From assembly GCF_052857255.1 (NCBI RefSeq), contig NC_135497.1:113193672-113257671 (forward strand): 64,000 nt of DNA. The letters run 5' to 3'. The notes under the pieces were generated by a model that was not told where the DNA came from, did not search any database, and was given only the letters and a program-made list of their open reading frames with translations. Shown here piece after piece: positions 34,868-50,240 of the stretch. Positions within the stretch are counted from its first letter, which is position 1. Every line of letters starts with the position of its first letter. The position numbers were made by a program, and so were the translations under genes. This DNA comes from Amblyomma americanum. Lineage: Eukaryota; Arthropoda; Arachnida; Ixodida; Ixodidae.

Positions 34868-35389
34868 AGCATGCTTAGAGAGAAAAAAGCTAGTAAAACA
34901 AATTTTGCTCTGGTAACTAGAGCGGATATGTGCGCCCTCATCCAACCAAGTGGCCTGCGATGGTGGTTACTCGTATGTCTTCAGGTCGGTTAGTAACATG
35001 AGCCGTTACCTTGATGCTTGCTTATAGATACCCAACAAAATTGCCCCGTTCACTGTAGTAGGGCACGGTCAACCCTGTGGTGTTGGAATGAGAATTCTTC
35101 CATTATTACGATTGACTGCATGAGACTACAGCATGCTTATAAAAAAAAAAGCTAGTAAAACAAATTTTGCTCTGGTAAATAGAGCGGATATGTGCGCCCT
35201 CATCCAACCAAGTGGCCTGCGATAGTGGTTACTCGTATTTCTTCAGGTCGGTTAGTAACATGAGCGGTTACCTTGATGCTTGCTTATAGATACCCAAACA
35301 AAACTGCCCCGTTCACTGTAGTAGGGAAGGGTCAACCCTGTGGTGTTGGAATGAGAATTCTTCCATTATTACGATTGACTGCATGAGAC
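34868..35389. repeat. Two-unit tandem duplication, 262-bp period
   Basis: Unit 1 (34868-35126) and unit 2 (35130-35389) share AGCATGCTTA, GCTAGTAAAACAAATTTTGC, GCGCCCTCATCCAACCAAGT, TGCTTGCTTATAGATACCC and GAATTCTTCCATTATTACG with only a few differences (for example GTAACTAGAG against GTAAATAGAG, and GGGCACGGTC against GGGAAGGGTC). No coding potential; looks like a recent local duplication. Confidence 0.93.
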
Positions 35390-36340
35390 GGCAGGAAAAG
35401 GCGTACGCAAATAGGGAGGTAGCAGAGACGTCTTGTTGGCGCATAGAATGCCAGCAAACCGAAGCAAAGGGACACCTACTCTATAGCTGCTGACACACAC
35501 TGTAAATAGCCATTGAAGTTAGCCAAGTGCTTCAATTCACAGCCTCTGACATTCGTTGTAAGATCTGCCATCTGCAAGGCGCACCTCCAAGCTTTAGTCG
35601 AACACTCGTCTGTCTCTGGCGTTATTGGAGCTGCCTCGCTTTTTCATTATTTCGACTGAGGAGGCGATTTTTCTCGCCAGTATTTGGAGACCTATACGCC
35701 GCTCCCGATGTAATGGTCTCTACTCGGAAATCTAAGCCACTGTTCCCGCTCTGCGCACATGTAAAATACTTGAAGCGCAGCTTTCTGCTTGCGCATCGTG
35801 CAGCCAGAGAAATAAAGCCATTCATTTTTTTTAACGTTCTGCATCATTCAGTGCAATGCTCCGGTTTTCGACCAACCAAGCTGACTAATTTCTCAGAACT
35901 ACTATCCAGATATGCTTTGGAATCACTGGCACGTCTTCAAGGTGGTGCTCTGACAATACGTGTCACTGTCTACATGTAACCATGAAGTTGCGCAGCGCTA
36001 TCTTTCCCGTGCACTTGGGAGATCGTCCCACAACTGTAACAAATGAACGCATTTCATGTCAGAGGAGACTTGATGAGACCGAACGTATCCGTCCTCACTT
36101 GCTTCTCGTGCCGGCCTCACAGCTTGATTGAACGTTGGCTCGTAGTTACAGAAGCATGGTTTATGGCGAACTGGCTGACTTGAGCGGGAAGACCGGCAGG
36201 TTGCCAGGCCGCGCCGTCTTTCTGGCCGAGTACGCCGAAAAAGTTAAGGAAATATAGGAGCCGCAAGAAGAAAGATTTTTCTTGTCGGGGAGGACCGTAT
36301 TGCTCAGTTCTGCGCTGCGTGTCTTTAGTTTAGAGTCTGA
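35390..36340. other. Unannotated stretch
   Basis: Contains a 150-codon plus-strand frame (35527-35979) with no recognised motif and no support, so not called. The 36150-36358 part may be 5' UTR of the LINE that follows. Confidence 0.4.
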
Positions 36341-36358
36341 CTTAAAGCTCATGAGCAC

Positions 36359-37200
36359 ATGGAGAGCTCCGAGGTCCCAGGCACAATGGAGGATGAAATA
36401 TCGAGCCCTCCACCTCCCTCGCTCCGAAAGAAAAGATTGACATCAGACACCAATCTTACCACAGACCTCCAAGCACTACAACAACGCTTAAAGGAAATCG
36501 AAGCAGGGGTGGAGAAGCAGCTGGCTGAATTCGAAGCCAGGATGGAAGGCCGCTTCGCTGAATTTGAAGCCAGAAGGACAGCGCAGTACATTAAAATGGA
36601 GCTGAATATTGCGGCTGTCGAAAATAATTGATTAGCATCCTATTGAAAGCCTTAGAAACCAAAGTAGAAAAACCGTTCTTTGACTTCACCACAAAAATGA
36701 AAGAACGATTCACGCATGCACTTTACGCACTAGGCTCTGGCGGCACGAAGTGCTTATAGACCTGTCATTACGAATCCGCAACCTCCGCAACAACAAGGCA
36801 GTCAGCCGTAATCTTACCGCACAGCAGTGGAAGTGCCATACAGTTTCGCCAAACGAGACCACCTACAGCTCCACGTTCAAAATTCAACCGCACCACTCGA
36901 TATTATATATCGATGCAGGAACCGCGAGTCCAACGTAACTTCCCAGGATACCAAACCATCTATCAGGATGGCGTAGCTAAGCCCAACGTAGCCACTTTCG
37001 TCCACCGCAACCTGACCTACCTCTGACGTGGCATGGACGACATTTGCCATAGATAAGTGTTCTCATAGAAATCCTTCCGAAAAAGCGGCAGCTGGCTACT
37101 CAATTCATCCTAAATCTTTATAGCCACCCGAATGCTACGCACCCCCCGCTGATTTAGGGCGACTAAAATAAACACTCTCCCCTCCAGGGATAAGGGAACA
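36359..37200 (+). pseudogene. LINE 5' remnant: ORF1 coiled coil plus endonuclease start
   Basis: An open frame at 36359-36631 (90 codons) has an acidic N-terminus, a basic RKKR patch and a heptad-like helix (LQALQQRLKEIEAGVEKQLA, then EFEARMEGRFAEFEARR), like ORF1 of arthropod LINEs. Downstream, with stops and shifts, come endonuclease-type pieces: FPGYQTIYQDGVAKPNVATF, VHRNLTYL (36940-37026), and EILPKKRQ..QFILNLYSHP (37060-37125), which match the N-terminal region of APE endonucleases in tick I/Jockey-like LINEs. No RT follows. Decayed; clade uncertain. Confidence 0.68.
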
Positions 37201-37451
37201 GGGCTGGCAAGGGGATCAATCTCCATTGATCGTAGCCGCGTGAAAATGCTTCCACATTTTTCTAGATTGTTGCAGTTGCTATTGGCTCTTTATCGAAGGT
37301 TCCTTGCTAGATTTAAATTGAGTGCGGCCAAGAACTGCATGCATTCAGTGCGATTACAGCCGAGAGTGCTTGTGGCTATCGCCGCCGTCGAGTCATTCAG
37401 TTCCTAGTGGGGGCGAGATAGCCCCTTAAACAGTTTCTTTGGAAGCCTTTT
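37201..37451. other. Unannotated stretch before the hairpin
   Basis: No gene seen. Confidence 0.35.
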
Positions 37452-37663
37452 CGATGGTATGGTCCCTGCGTCCAGGCAATGTATGAAGCACGGTTGCTTG
37501 GTGAACGACCCGCTACCTTCAGGTGTCGGATCCTTGTAGGCTTCATCACACTGTGGGACTGCCCAGCTCTCAAGCTTACAAGGATCCGGCGCCTGAAGGT
37601 AGCGGGTCTTTCACCAAGCAACCCTGCTTCATACATTGTCTGGACGCAGGGACCATACCATCG
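37452..37663. repeat. Long hairpin, 92-bp arms with 28-bp loop
   Basis: Left arm 37452-37543 (CGATGGTATGGTCCCTGCGT ... GGATCCTTGTAGGCTT) and right arm 37572-37663 (AAGCTTACAAGGATCC ... ACGCAGGGACCATACCATCG) are reverse complements with only a few mismatches. Because of the symmetry the same peptide-like frame (MYEA.LLGERPATF) opens on both strands, so these frames are artefacts. A transcript would fold into an almost perfect 92-bp duplex, so a foldback element or hairpin-RNA source is possible. No promoter evidence. Confidence 0.85.
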
Positions 37664-40600
37664 CTCTCTACTGGACTTCATCAAATCAGCTAGCCTTTTT
37701 CTATTAATTTAATCATTACTACATTTTTTATCACACCTTCGCCCATCATTGATGCCCTGAGGCAATAAATCTCGCTTAAAAAAAGCCTTTTCGTTGTCTT
37801 CCTGACTGCCGGAGTGTCGTCACCACAACGTGACAAGTTGTATCAACTTTTAAACACTGAAAAATAAACAGTAATAGAAATATAAAATTTATTATGTAAA
37901 TGAGCATTAAAAAATAAATAACAAAATAAGCCCGAAGTCCCCCCCCCCCCTTTCAAACAAAAAGTTACGGAGTCCCTGGTTTAGAGTATTTTTTCGAGGC
38001 TTACTAGCGCTGTAAGCTTTTGCAGCCGACTGCACAGCAACAAGTGCTCTGAAACATCTTCCCCTGCGTAGCGTATACACCGTCAAGAAACGCTAACGGC
38101 ATCTCCAGAGTTTTCATGATGGCTCAGACATTACGAACATTTACGCTGAGAAAAGAAAAGGAACCACGCATGATGGGCAGTTCTACGTGCGGAGGCCGAT
38201 ACTTATTGGGACGTTCTTCTTGGCACCTTTCTCAAGAAGAATGGGACGCTATCTGCCAGTGCGCACAGGCGGCATGGGATTAGGGCGCTGATTTTGTTGC
38301 GGAGCGTAGCTCACATTTTGCCATTTTTTTTTTGCTTCTGCACACCTCGAGATTCGAAGCGCGTCTCTAATGCGTCGCTTGTTCTTTCACCGCTGCCTAC
38401 ACAGCCGTACGGCACGCCAGCCACAAGTTGAATGGTGGCTACAGTCTCGGCGACGAGCTGACGAAATCATTGGAGTTTCTCGCAGCTCGGCACCTCGCTT
38501 TTCTTTCGACCAATTTCTCCATTTATTTACTTTCTTCCTGCACCCGCATTTACAGTGAGTCATTTATTCGTCCTTTGTCACGGCTTGGAGCCGTCAGTGG
38601 AGCAGACACTAGCACCTCCAGCCCTCTTTTTTACCAGAAAAACAAAGTCAGTGCCTGGCGTTACGGCTCTGCTTCGAAGAAGCTCTAGGCAATTCGCAGC
38701 GCCCACACTGCTGCTGAACGTGTTCTGGACAAGGCAAGTACACGGATGTAAAACAGGGCCGTGCGGACGCGAGTTACGCAAGAGCTGTGGTTACACGTGC
38801 GAGGAACAATGTTCTTTTCGTCTCCTTTTTTTTTGTTTCGTTTGGTGAGGTTCTGTCTCGACCTTCTCGCCCGTTGAGGTCGGTGAAGAAACTCAGCCTT
38901 GCAGTTTACGCGACCTTAATAATGCGGTGGCGGAGCGTGCTGCGAGATTTGTTACCCTGCATATAAGACAGAGGGCCGTCGAAAAGCCGTCGATATACGC
39001 GCCTTTGGGGGGCGAAGCTGGCGCTGATTGGCAGACAGCCGCCAGGCCGAGCTGAAGCGGCGTATTTATAGCAACCGCCGGCGCGATGGCCAATGTCAAG
39101 GAACTCGGCTGCCGCTCGCGGTGACAGGCGCTGCTACTCCGTAGCGAGGTTCTGTCCGTATACCGTCTTGTCGAGACTCGGCAGCGGAGAAAAAGGCTCG
39201 AACAGTTAATAGCGGCCGAAATGAGGGTATGAAGAAGGCGCTCATACGCTGCGTATGGGAAGGTCATCTAATACGCCGCTCTGGGAAAGGTCGTCCACCC
39301 GACGACGAATAGTTGGCACGTCTGGCCCCGGAAGGTGGCGGTTGACGACACTGCGACGCGAGTCAAGGATAATGCCTGGCAACGCAAACGGGGCCCGCTA
39401 CGAAGAAGCGGAAGCGGGCGATAGCCGCCAGGGTGCCGCAATGACGGTAACAAAGATGCGGAGCAAAAGGAAAGAGGTCGAAGACTTCTTGATGAGCAGC
39501 AGAAGAAAGAAGACTCAAGGGACTGAGAAAGAATGCCTGGCGGCACTTACACGTAATGCCAAAGCAGCCGTGGAAATTGAGAGACATTGAGCAGCAGAAC
39601 ATGAAGGAAAGAGGGAAATAAAGCAAAGAACAGAAAAAAAATAATTAAAGGAAGGAAGATGAAGAGCGCCACGGGGGGTACCAAGAGCACAAGGATGTTG
39701 ATTGGGCGGACAGTAATTTTATCCGTGCGCGCTTTCTTAACGAATGTTTGGTTCCTTCATAAGTGCTGAGCTGTTTTCTCTTTTATGTGTGGCAAACCTT
39801 TCAGCCTCCTAACCTTTCTGAAAACATGTATTACAGCGCGGTGAAAATACTTGTAACTTTCTCCCTCTGCGAGCTCTGCAATGAACGTCTTTACTGTTTT
39901 TATTGTTCTTTTATGGTTGAAGGCATTGCTAAACTAATGCTTCGAGCTTTGTACGCCTAGTATTGGCTGTCCTCACCAAGATGAAGAAGCGGATGTATGA
40001 GGGAATGTGATTACAAGAGAAAACATTCTACCAGAACAAAAGACTGAACGGTTGCGCTGCTTTATTGGGCTACTTTTGTTTTCTTTAAGCGCACGAAGCA
40101 TCAGCGACGGCAAACGAGGAGAGAACGACAGGAACCCTTATAATTTTTTTGCGAGCGTTGAACCGAAGAAATGGAAGCACCATGTTTTGTGCAAAGTACA
40201 AAAAGTTTCGAGGCCTGACTGAACTCTTATAGCAAAAAGTCGCTTCTCAGATAAAGGTTATTTTGGGGGCACGAAACTAGCTGTAAAAGCCCCTCTCCGT
40301 TAAGGTAAATTGGGAAAGTGTAATTAATTTGCGAGGATTACCGACAGTCAAAGCGAGATTGCACCGTCAATTCTGCAGCGTGCATACTTTTTGTCGACAT
40401 TTGCGACAGGTTATAATTCGCATCCCGCGCTGACTCTGCAGCGTCTGTCCCTGGAACATAGAGTAGAAGAATAAATGCTTTACTCAATGGCCGGGCGACA
40501 AAGGCTGTGTCGGTGGTCGCTGTCTGTCTAGTTTTTGAACTCTTTGCGAATCAAGGCAAAACTTTTCCTCCGAGGTCATAAAGACCCAATGCTTTATTTT

Positions 40601-42400
40601 ATTAAAAAAATATTACTCCTTTTGGGATGATTATGATAGATGCATTTGTGACTGATGCATGAGTTCCGTGATTTCCAGACATTATTCGATTGCGGTTCTC
40701 GCCAGGCGTTTAAGAAGCCAGCAGGTAGCTTGTGATCCAACAGAAAAGATTACCGCTATGCCGTCAAGGCTGTGTCTAAACGATTCCGCTATTAGCCATC
40801 GTCGCTACCTGGTGGCATCGATTAAACAGCTTCACTCCCAAGAGATTGTTCCGGCGTTTCTTTAATAGTGGCGACACACTCACCGGTATAAGTGTAGGCG
40901 AGCTATATTTGTCGTAGTTCTTGCCACACTTGCAGATCGCTCTGACAAGTTGTCGTCAAAAAGCATGTTGTATGTTGGAAAGCACTCGCGCCTGAAGACC
41001 TCATCAGGGTATGGAGGGAGCACCAAAAGAAACTCCGCGGTGTTGTGTCAGAAGTATCGAGAAAATACGATGTAAAGATGCAGATGAGATTTCAGCCCTT
41101 TATTGTACAAGAGCTAGTTGCAGACAGACATTTTTTGCCCTTCCTTGCTGTTACCGGTTCCAAACATTAGCCGCCAAAAAATGCGCGGCTTGCTTTTCTT
41201 GCTTTTTAAAAAAGGAGACATTCAAGCGAATGAGGGAGAAAACAAACAAAACAAACTTATATTTTATCCGGAAGGAGGCAGAGTAAATGGCGGAGAAACA
41301 AAGTGAACCCCACAGGTGCAAAGCTGAACCCATGCACGCGCCTTGCGGAAGGCCAACCATTTCCCGGCTGCACTCAAATAGCTCGGGCAGCCGAAGGATC
41401 TGCGCACCGCATAAAGAAACGCCAACTCGCACACACAGATGCACTGCACTCCTGCCACAAAGAGAGCGCCAAACGCTGTGTGCCGTCGCGATCGATTAGG
41501 TGGACAGACAAAACAAATGCATTCGAAGGACCCAGAAAACCCCCACGCTGCTTTCAGGGCTCGTCCTTACCCGCCGGAGGGTCCCTTCCGCCCATAGCTT
41601 CAGTCACTCTGATCGCCACCCGCGTACCCTCCATTTTCTTGCGGTGAAGATGAAGGGTAGGGAAACACACGGTCAGGGGTTCTACTGTCTCCGCGACACT
41701 GCCGCAAGATAGGCCTGAGGGTAGCAGCGCGGTGGATGTCTGGGCTGTGGTTTGCATGGCAACGGTGTGCCGAGGCTCGCGGCAGAGGTTCGTTTTGGAT
41801 GATTGTATTGTAGATATGGGCTATAAAAACATGAATCGGTAATAACCGCTGAGCAGTAATCGAATTGTGCATGTAAAATAAGCGGGTAATACTCGCATAC
41901 ATAATAAAAGAGAGCGTAGTCTCTACGCGAACTGCATGCTGGCACGCAGCATCGCAATCTCTGTTTGGACATTTAGGCATTCGCTACCTTTTTTTTTGTT
42001 TTTGTCAGGGATAAGTTTGTTGCCCCGCTTTTTCCATTCATATAGTTCTTGTTGCAACCCACTTGCCTGATGACACTTCTGTTTTCTGTCAGCCCTTATA
42101 CAGTGCTGCGGAAGCCGCCGTCGCTCACCGGCGAAGTTACGCCTCACCTCTGTTTATTTCAACTGCTCATGCACTCTCTCTTCTTAAACATTATCGCACC
42201 TTCAGTTAAGCAGGCTGAGATCGACTTCTTTTTTTTTTTTTGCCGAACAGTGCTATCCATTGCAGATCAGATTTCGTTAAGAAGACGTTATTCCACTGCA
42301 ATCAATTTACCCACATCATTGCATAAGATGAGTGCAGCGACATCATGAATGACGAGTATGCTAAGACAGCTTACAATACATTTTGCAATTTAATAATTAA
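37664..42400. other. Long unannotated stretch
   Basis: About 4.7 kb with no recognised gene, transposon or RNA. Open frames reach 126 codons (39255-39590 plus, 41600-41980 minus, 38893-39267 minus) but show no domain and overlap frames on the opposite strand. A short C run lies near 37940. Base composition is mixed. Confidence 0.45.
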
Positions 42401-42404
42401 CTAC

Positions 42405-44830
42405 CGTAATGAATGCACCACAGTTTTTTTCCACTCAGAAAAGGCGTGCTGACCCTAGAAATCTCTGGATTGCAAACGGCCTTCTGCGCTTCATTCGTAA
42501 AAAAAAAAACAGCTTTAGAAAAAAAGTTCAACAACAACCCTTCAACACAAATTTTATTGAGCGCTTCAAAGGTTACCCTAAAGAAACTGTCTGCTACATT
42601 TAATGACGCCCTAAGAAAAAAAATACTACCAAACACAAATACTTAGTAATTGGAATAATACACGCAAAAACTATTAAATATTCAAAGAGTTCATCAATCA
42701 AGCTAACCCTGATCCCCTTCCGGTCACTCTTAATGACGGCAATTCTGCTCATGCATGCTCTTTCGAACTAGCAAAAGCTTTTCATGCTAGTTTTTCTTTG
42801 CACACATCAGCCAGCACTAAGCGCACATCCACACCTGTCTGCTGCCCTTATTCGTTTTTTTTTCTTCATCTGACATCACCGGGAGAAGTTCTTCATGTAC
42901 TAAATTAATAAAAAAAAACACTGGAGCTGGGTTAGATAAAATACCTCCTGCTTAAATGAAACCAATTTCTCACGATATCTTTAGTGCTCTAGCACATATT
43001 ATAAACATTATGTATAAGACGGATTATTTTCCTTATCAGCTTGAGCAAGGAAGAGTTGTTCCTGCCTTTAAAAAAGGTGACAATGGAATGATCGGTATCT
43101 GTCGTCTAGCAACCATATTGCCCTTCATTAGCAAGCTAATAGCAAAAATAATCGCTACTCGTTTGCTCGCTTACCTGCTAAAATTCAGATTACTAACATC
43201 CCGTCAGTATGGATTGACACATAACTATTAAACTGAACTAGCAATAATAGAATTAATTGATTTTATCTAATTTCCACTTGGCAAAGTACTTTTTGTGGGC
43301 GCTGTTTTCACTGATTTAACGGAGGCTTCCGACACCATTAAGCATGATATTCTTTTTTCGAAACTTAATGCACAAGATATGTGCGGCCCAGCGCTTAATC
43401 TAGTTCGCAATTACCTCTTTCAACTCGTGAAATTTGCTATTACGCTTTAAAACCAAACAATAATAAATTGAGGTCTTTCGCAGTGCTCAATTTTGGGCCC
43501 TTTACTTTTCTAATATATAATAATGATTTGCCTCTATACCTTACCAATTCAAACTCCATCCTCTATGCCGACGACACTACAATAGCTTAACCGATAACTG
43601 CATTTCCAACCTAACGAACCAATTGATTACCCATTTAAAAACATTATCATCTGGTGCCGTGATAACCTGTTTGAAATAAATCCTAGCAAAGCATATGTCA
43701 CAATGTTTCACCCTCGGAATAGAGAACTTGCGCCTATGGCTTATCTTCGTTCTTTTTTTAGGTACTCATATCATTTATCCATCTAATTCGGGTGGTGTTG
43801 TCGTTGACGAGCATTTAAAGTTTAATCTGCATGCTAAGCCTCTTACAACTAAAATATCTTTTGGTATTCACGCACTAATTAAAATACCATTATTTTCAGC
43901 GAGAAATTACCCTTTCATTGTACTGTTCCTTTACACACAGTCAACTTACATATTGTGTATCATCTTGAGGTAACACGTAATTTAAATACCTGTACTGTGT
44001 TCATCATCTTAAGACTCAAGCCGTATGCCTATTACATTCAGTCCCCCTAGAGCTTCCGTCCCGAATTTGTATTATAACGTTGGGATTCTGCCATTGTCAC
44101 TTCAACTTAGCCACCAGTTAGCTGTTCTTATCTTTCGGGCTCGTAGCGATGGCATTAATCTGAATGTTCTGATTCAATGCGATTATCTAATCGTAATAAC
44201 ACCAGGCTTTCTTAACGTAATAATTTGCTTCTACAAAAATAACCGCTAATTTAGGAAAACAGACAGTTTATTTCTCTGCCATCTCATTATGGAGTTCATT
44301 GCCTACAATCGTCAAATTACCTCACACCCAACAAAAGTTTTGCGCACTCTTTGAAGAATCATTTGTTGTCCACTCTTACAGTTTTTAATAGGCATATTTT
44401 TGGAATAGAGTTTAGATTTTTTTTCCTTTCTTCCTTCCTTTACTTGCTACCATTGTTTGCTGTAGTGTTTCCTCATTTTTTTTGCATTGACATAATTACT
44501 ATATATCGTGAGTGATGCACTTTGTTGATATTTTTGCGCTTTCTGTTAGTTTTTATTTCCTCATTATTTTCATGGTGAAGACGTTTGCTTTGTAACTGTA
44601 AAACGCCGACGTCCTTTACGCTTCAATGTATAATTACTCTGCACTTTGTATGTAAACCTTCGTTATTTTTCGTGCTATCACTATATTTTTACTATGCTGC
44701 CTAACATATGAATTTATTGTTATCTGCTTTGTAATAGGAGGTCCCCCTGGTAGTCTGACTTCAGGACCTCCTTTTGTACTCTTTGTTACCCATGTAACAC
44801 GTATTTAATTGCAAATAAACCTCAAACTTC
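42405..44830 (+). pseudogene. Jockey-superfamily LINE, strongly decayed
   Basis: Starts in the endonuclease-RT linker (WIANGLLRFIRKKKNSFRK near 42465, then NTNFIERFKGYPKE) and continues through EFINQANPDPLP, the RT fingers YFPYQLEQGRVVPAFKKGDN (about 43025-43080), LLTSRQYGLTHNY, VGAVFTDLTEASDTIKHDIL (normally AVFVDLTKAFDTI), LGPLLF, and ILYAD-type remains near 43565. Many stops and shifts. The 3' UTR ends with a hairpin, AGGAGGTCCCCCTGG...CAGGACCTCCTTT at 44738-44777, then GCAAATAAACCTCAAACTTC; such terminal stem-loops are common in LINE 3' UTRs. About 2.4 kb, non-functional. Confidence 0.85.
44737..44777 (+). other. 3' UTR stem-loop of the LINE
   Basis: GGAGGTCC pairs with GGACCTCC around a loop of about 22 bases, shortly before the AATAAA-containing 3' end. 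Probably the RT recognition hairpin of the element (inference from LINE biology). Confidence 0.6.
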
Positions 44831-46456
44831 AATACAGTCGGAATTCGTAAGTCCGCGAACAGTGGCGTTAATTTCGCAAAAACTGCTTCATGCGCGTCTG
44901 CTTCTTGAATGTAGAACAGATGCTGCTCCACAGGTTGTGCAGCCGTAACTCATCACGAGTTAGCTGTTGGGTCTCGTAAAGGAATACGCCATTAAATGTG
45001 CTCTTGCATCAATTTCTGACCTCATGGGTTGCAGTTAATTACTGTCATAAGACAGGAAAAAGGAATGTTTAACTTTCACTGAGGCGCCACAGAAAATTGT
45101 CCTTAAAGCTTTGACTTCGTGAACTCATGAAAAACCTGGACGTTTCTATTTTTGCGTGTGTGTGATCTGTACTTCTTCACAACTTTTATCATGCAGTGTT
45201 TTATTTACGTAAACTGCTGACAAATGCTCTGAAAGCGTCACAGGTCTGAGGTTAAGTTGCCCTACGTTATGCGAGAATTGACTTGTTGGCGTGGTTTTCA
45301 ACTGCATGGTTTAAAAGACAGCTATTAGGAATGCTTTCTCTGATTCCATCACCCCCCCCCCCTTCTTGTTTTTTTCGTAGGTCACTGCGCTGCCTTTATC
45401 TCGCTACAAACTGAGGTATACTACACGCCGTATGCTATGCTTGAGCATTGTTTTGCAGCAAGCGAAACATCTGGAATTTACTTTCCACGAACAGTAATTT
45501 TTGCAATACAAACTGATTTTCAGAAGAAAAACAAGAGTCTACAGCTCGGTGGTATCGGCCGCCGCTCGTTGCAAGGGGCAATTGATTCGAGGGACACTGC
45601 ACGTGCCGCAAAACTGGAAACGTATATTTCCATGCTGAACATATTCCAAGCATCGGCAGCCACTCTTCGTAGCTTGTTGCCGTATTAGTTTTCAGCCCAG
45701 CGCGCAAGACAGCCAGCCCCGTCAGTCTGAGCCCGCGATCAGTAAAGAAGGCAGGGGCATTCGCAATACTGACGGTAACCAGAGATCGGCTCCTGTAACG
45801 CGCACTGGTGTTGCAATCCACCATCCGACCACGCACCTCTGTGAGCTCCGGAGTCCAAGCTTGCTGTTTCGAAGTTCTGCGAAAGCACGAAGGAAAAATA
45901 AGTCGCCTGGTAAAAAGAACACTGACATTGATAGTAGTTGGGCAACTCACACAAAGGTAGCCAGACGTCGCTAGTCTGCGGCGTCGTCTATCGTGAGCGC
46001 GGACAAGAGCATTCTGGTAGAAAATACACCGGAATCACACCAGAGTCAGAATGAAGCCGACAGAAGATTCTTTTTTTCTTTCTTAGTTCTGTGCAGGGAC
46101 ATTCCTGTTGAGCAGCTCTAAGGAGTCGGCAGCTCTTACATTTTTAAGCACGTTACAGCATGCTCAAAGCGCTGAATTCTGTCAATAAGTACACGGTCGG
46201 TAAATGAGTGTCTGGTATACTGTTTAAGATTATAACAGTATTCTGGCTATACAGTTCCGACATAACGATGTCATGTTTCTGTTCTTGTTTTTGCTTAGAT
46301 ATTAGGGATGTCTTTCTCCTTTCTCTTTGTGATTAGGTTTCCTACCCTAAGGTACGCTGTTGTTTTCTTGTAAAGTGACTTTTTTTTATCGCACATATGA
46401 TTTGCCACTTAGTCAGCAGTGTCTTGATGTGTAAGCTGGGTTGTAGGCCTCGTCAG

Positions 46457-46460
<4 letters not shown>
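44831..46460. other. Unannotated stretch
   Basis: No gene recognised; a 171-codon minus-strand frame (45435-45950) lacks motifs and is not called. A C run of about 12 is at 45350-45361. Confidence 0.4.
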
Positions 46461-49177
<2,717 letters not shown>

Positions 49178-49518
49178 CGCCCAATGGCGTCGGCGCGGCC
49201 GGACCCAGCGCCCGGGATGGCTCGCATTGCGATCTTTGCGGGTGCACGCGGCCCTCGGTGCGCTGCGACAAGTGCAACCGGCAGGTGTTCTGCCTGTCGT
49301 GCGACGACATGTACCACCGCCACCCGCGGCGCAAGAGCCACTTGCGACGCGCCGTGGACAGCGTGAACAGCGGACGGCCGGTCGCCGTCAAGCCGCCGCA
49401 GCAGCGCGTCGAGGGTGACCCTTCGCACATGCCGGTGCCGCCTCCCAGGAAGAAGAAGTCGCTCTTCAGCGCCTTCAGCCGTGGTCCCGCTGCCACTCAT
49501 CTGACTGATGACCTCGAG
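49178..49518 (+). CDS. LUBEL: Internal exon: B-box-like zinc finger of a LUBEL/RNF31-like E3 ligase
   Basis: Likely acceptor TTCGGTGTTGCGGTGCAG ending at 49177 (an in-frame TGA at 49105 rules out the TTTCTTAG at 49102) and donor GAG|GTGAGC at 49519. The frame encodes HCDLCGCTRPSVRCDKC, then VFCLSCDDMYHRHPRRKSHL: cysteine/histidine spacing of a B-box zinc finger (C-x2-C, C-x2-C, C-x2-C, D-x3-H-x-H-P...H). After it comes a basic proline-rich segment (MPVPPPRKKKSLFSAFSR) and LTDDLE at the end. The finger and the PPPR-KK spacer resemble the N-terminal part of arthropod LUBEL, an RBR ligase that makes Met1-linked ubiquitin chains in immune signalling. The RBR domain itself is not in the window, so the assignment rests on this segment and the next exon. 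High GC compared with its surroundings. Confidence 0.65.
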
Positions 49519-49648
49519 GTGAGCCGCTTGTTAAGCCCAGCTGCACCTCCAGGTAGGCATTAGCGCACACCTGCCCATTCGCGGGGCGTTCAGTCATGTA
49601 CTTCAGGTGCGTAGTCCTTACTCATGTCTGCTCGGGTTTTCTCGCTGC

Positions 49649-50240
49649 CACTCACTCACTCACTCACTCACTCACTCACTCACTCACTCACTCACTCACT
49701 CACTCACTCACTCACTCACTCACTCACTCACTCACTCGCTCACTCACTTACACACCTCACTCACTTACAAACACTCAATCACTGACTCACATTCTCTCAC
49801 ACTCACTCATTTGCTCGCTCACTCACACTCTCTCACTTACACTCACTCACTCACTCAAACTCACTCTCTCTCACTCACTCATTTACACATACTCATTTAC
49901 ACACTCACTCACACTCACTCACTTACACTCACTCACTTACACACACTCACTCACTCACTCACTCGCTCACTCACTCACTCACTCACTCACTCGCTCACTT
50001 ACACACCTCACTCACTCACTGTCACTCACACTCACTCACACACACTTTCCCACCTATACTCACTCACTCACACTCACTCACTTGCTCAACACCTCACTCG
50101 CTCGCTCACTCTCACTCCCTCATTTACGCTCACTCACTCACTCACTCACTCACTCACTCACTCACTCACTCACTCACTCACTCACTCACTCACTCACTCA
50201 CTCACTCACTCACTCACTCACTCACTCACTCACTCACTCA
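49649..50240. repeat. CACT tetranucleotide array, about 590 bp
   Basis: Perfect CACT units at 49649-49737 and about 50128-50240, with a degenerate central part (CACA, CTCG, TTACACA variants) between. It begins 130 bp inside the intron of the B-box gene. Long frames reading Thr-His-Ser-Leu repeats are artefacts of the period. Confidence 0.97.

Noticed and set aside
34868..35389. CRISPR-like or satellite array
   Set aside because: Only two long units without spacers; a plain tandem duplication in a eukaryotic genome.
37397..37712. Two matching frames on opposite strands (MYEA...LLGERPATF)
   Set aside because: Produced by the hairpin's symmetry.
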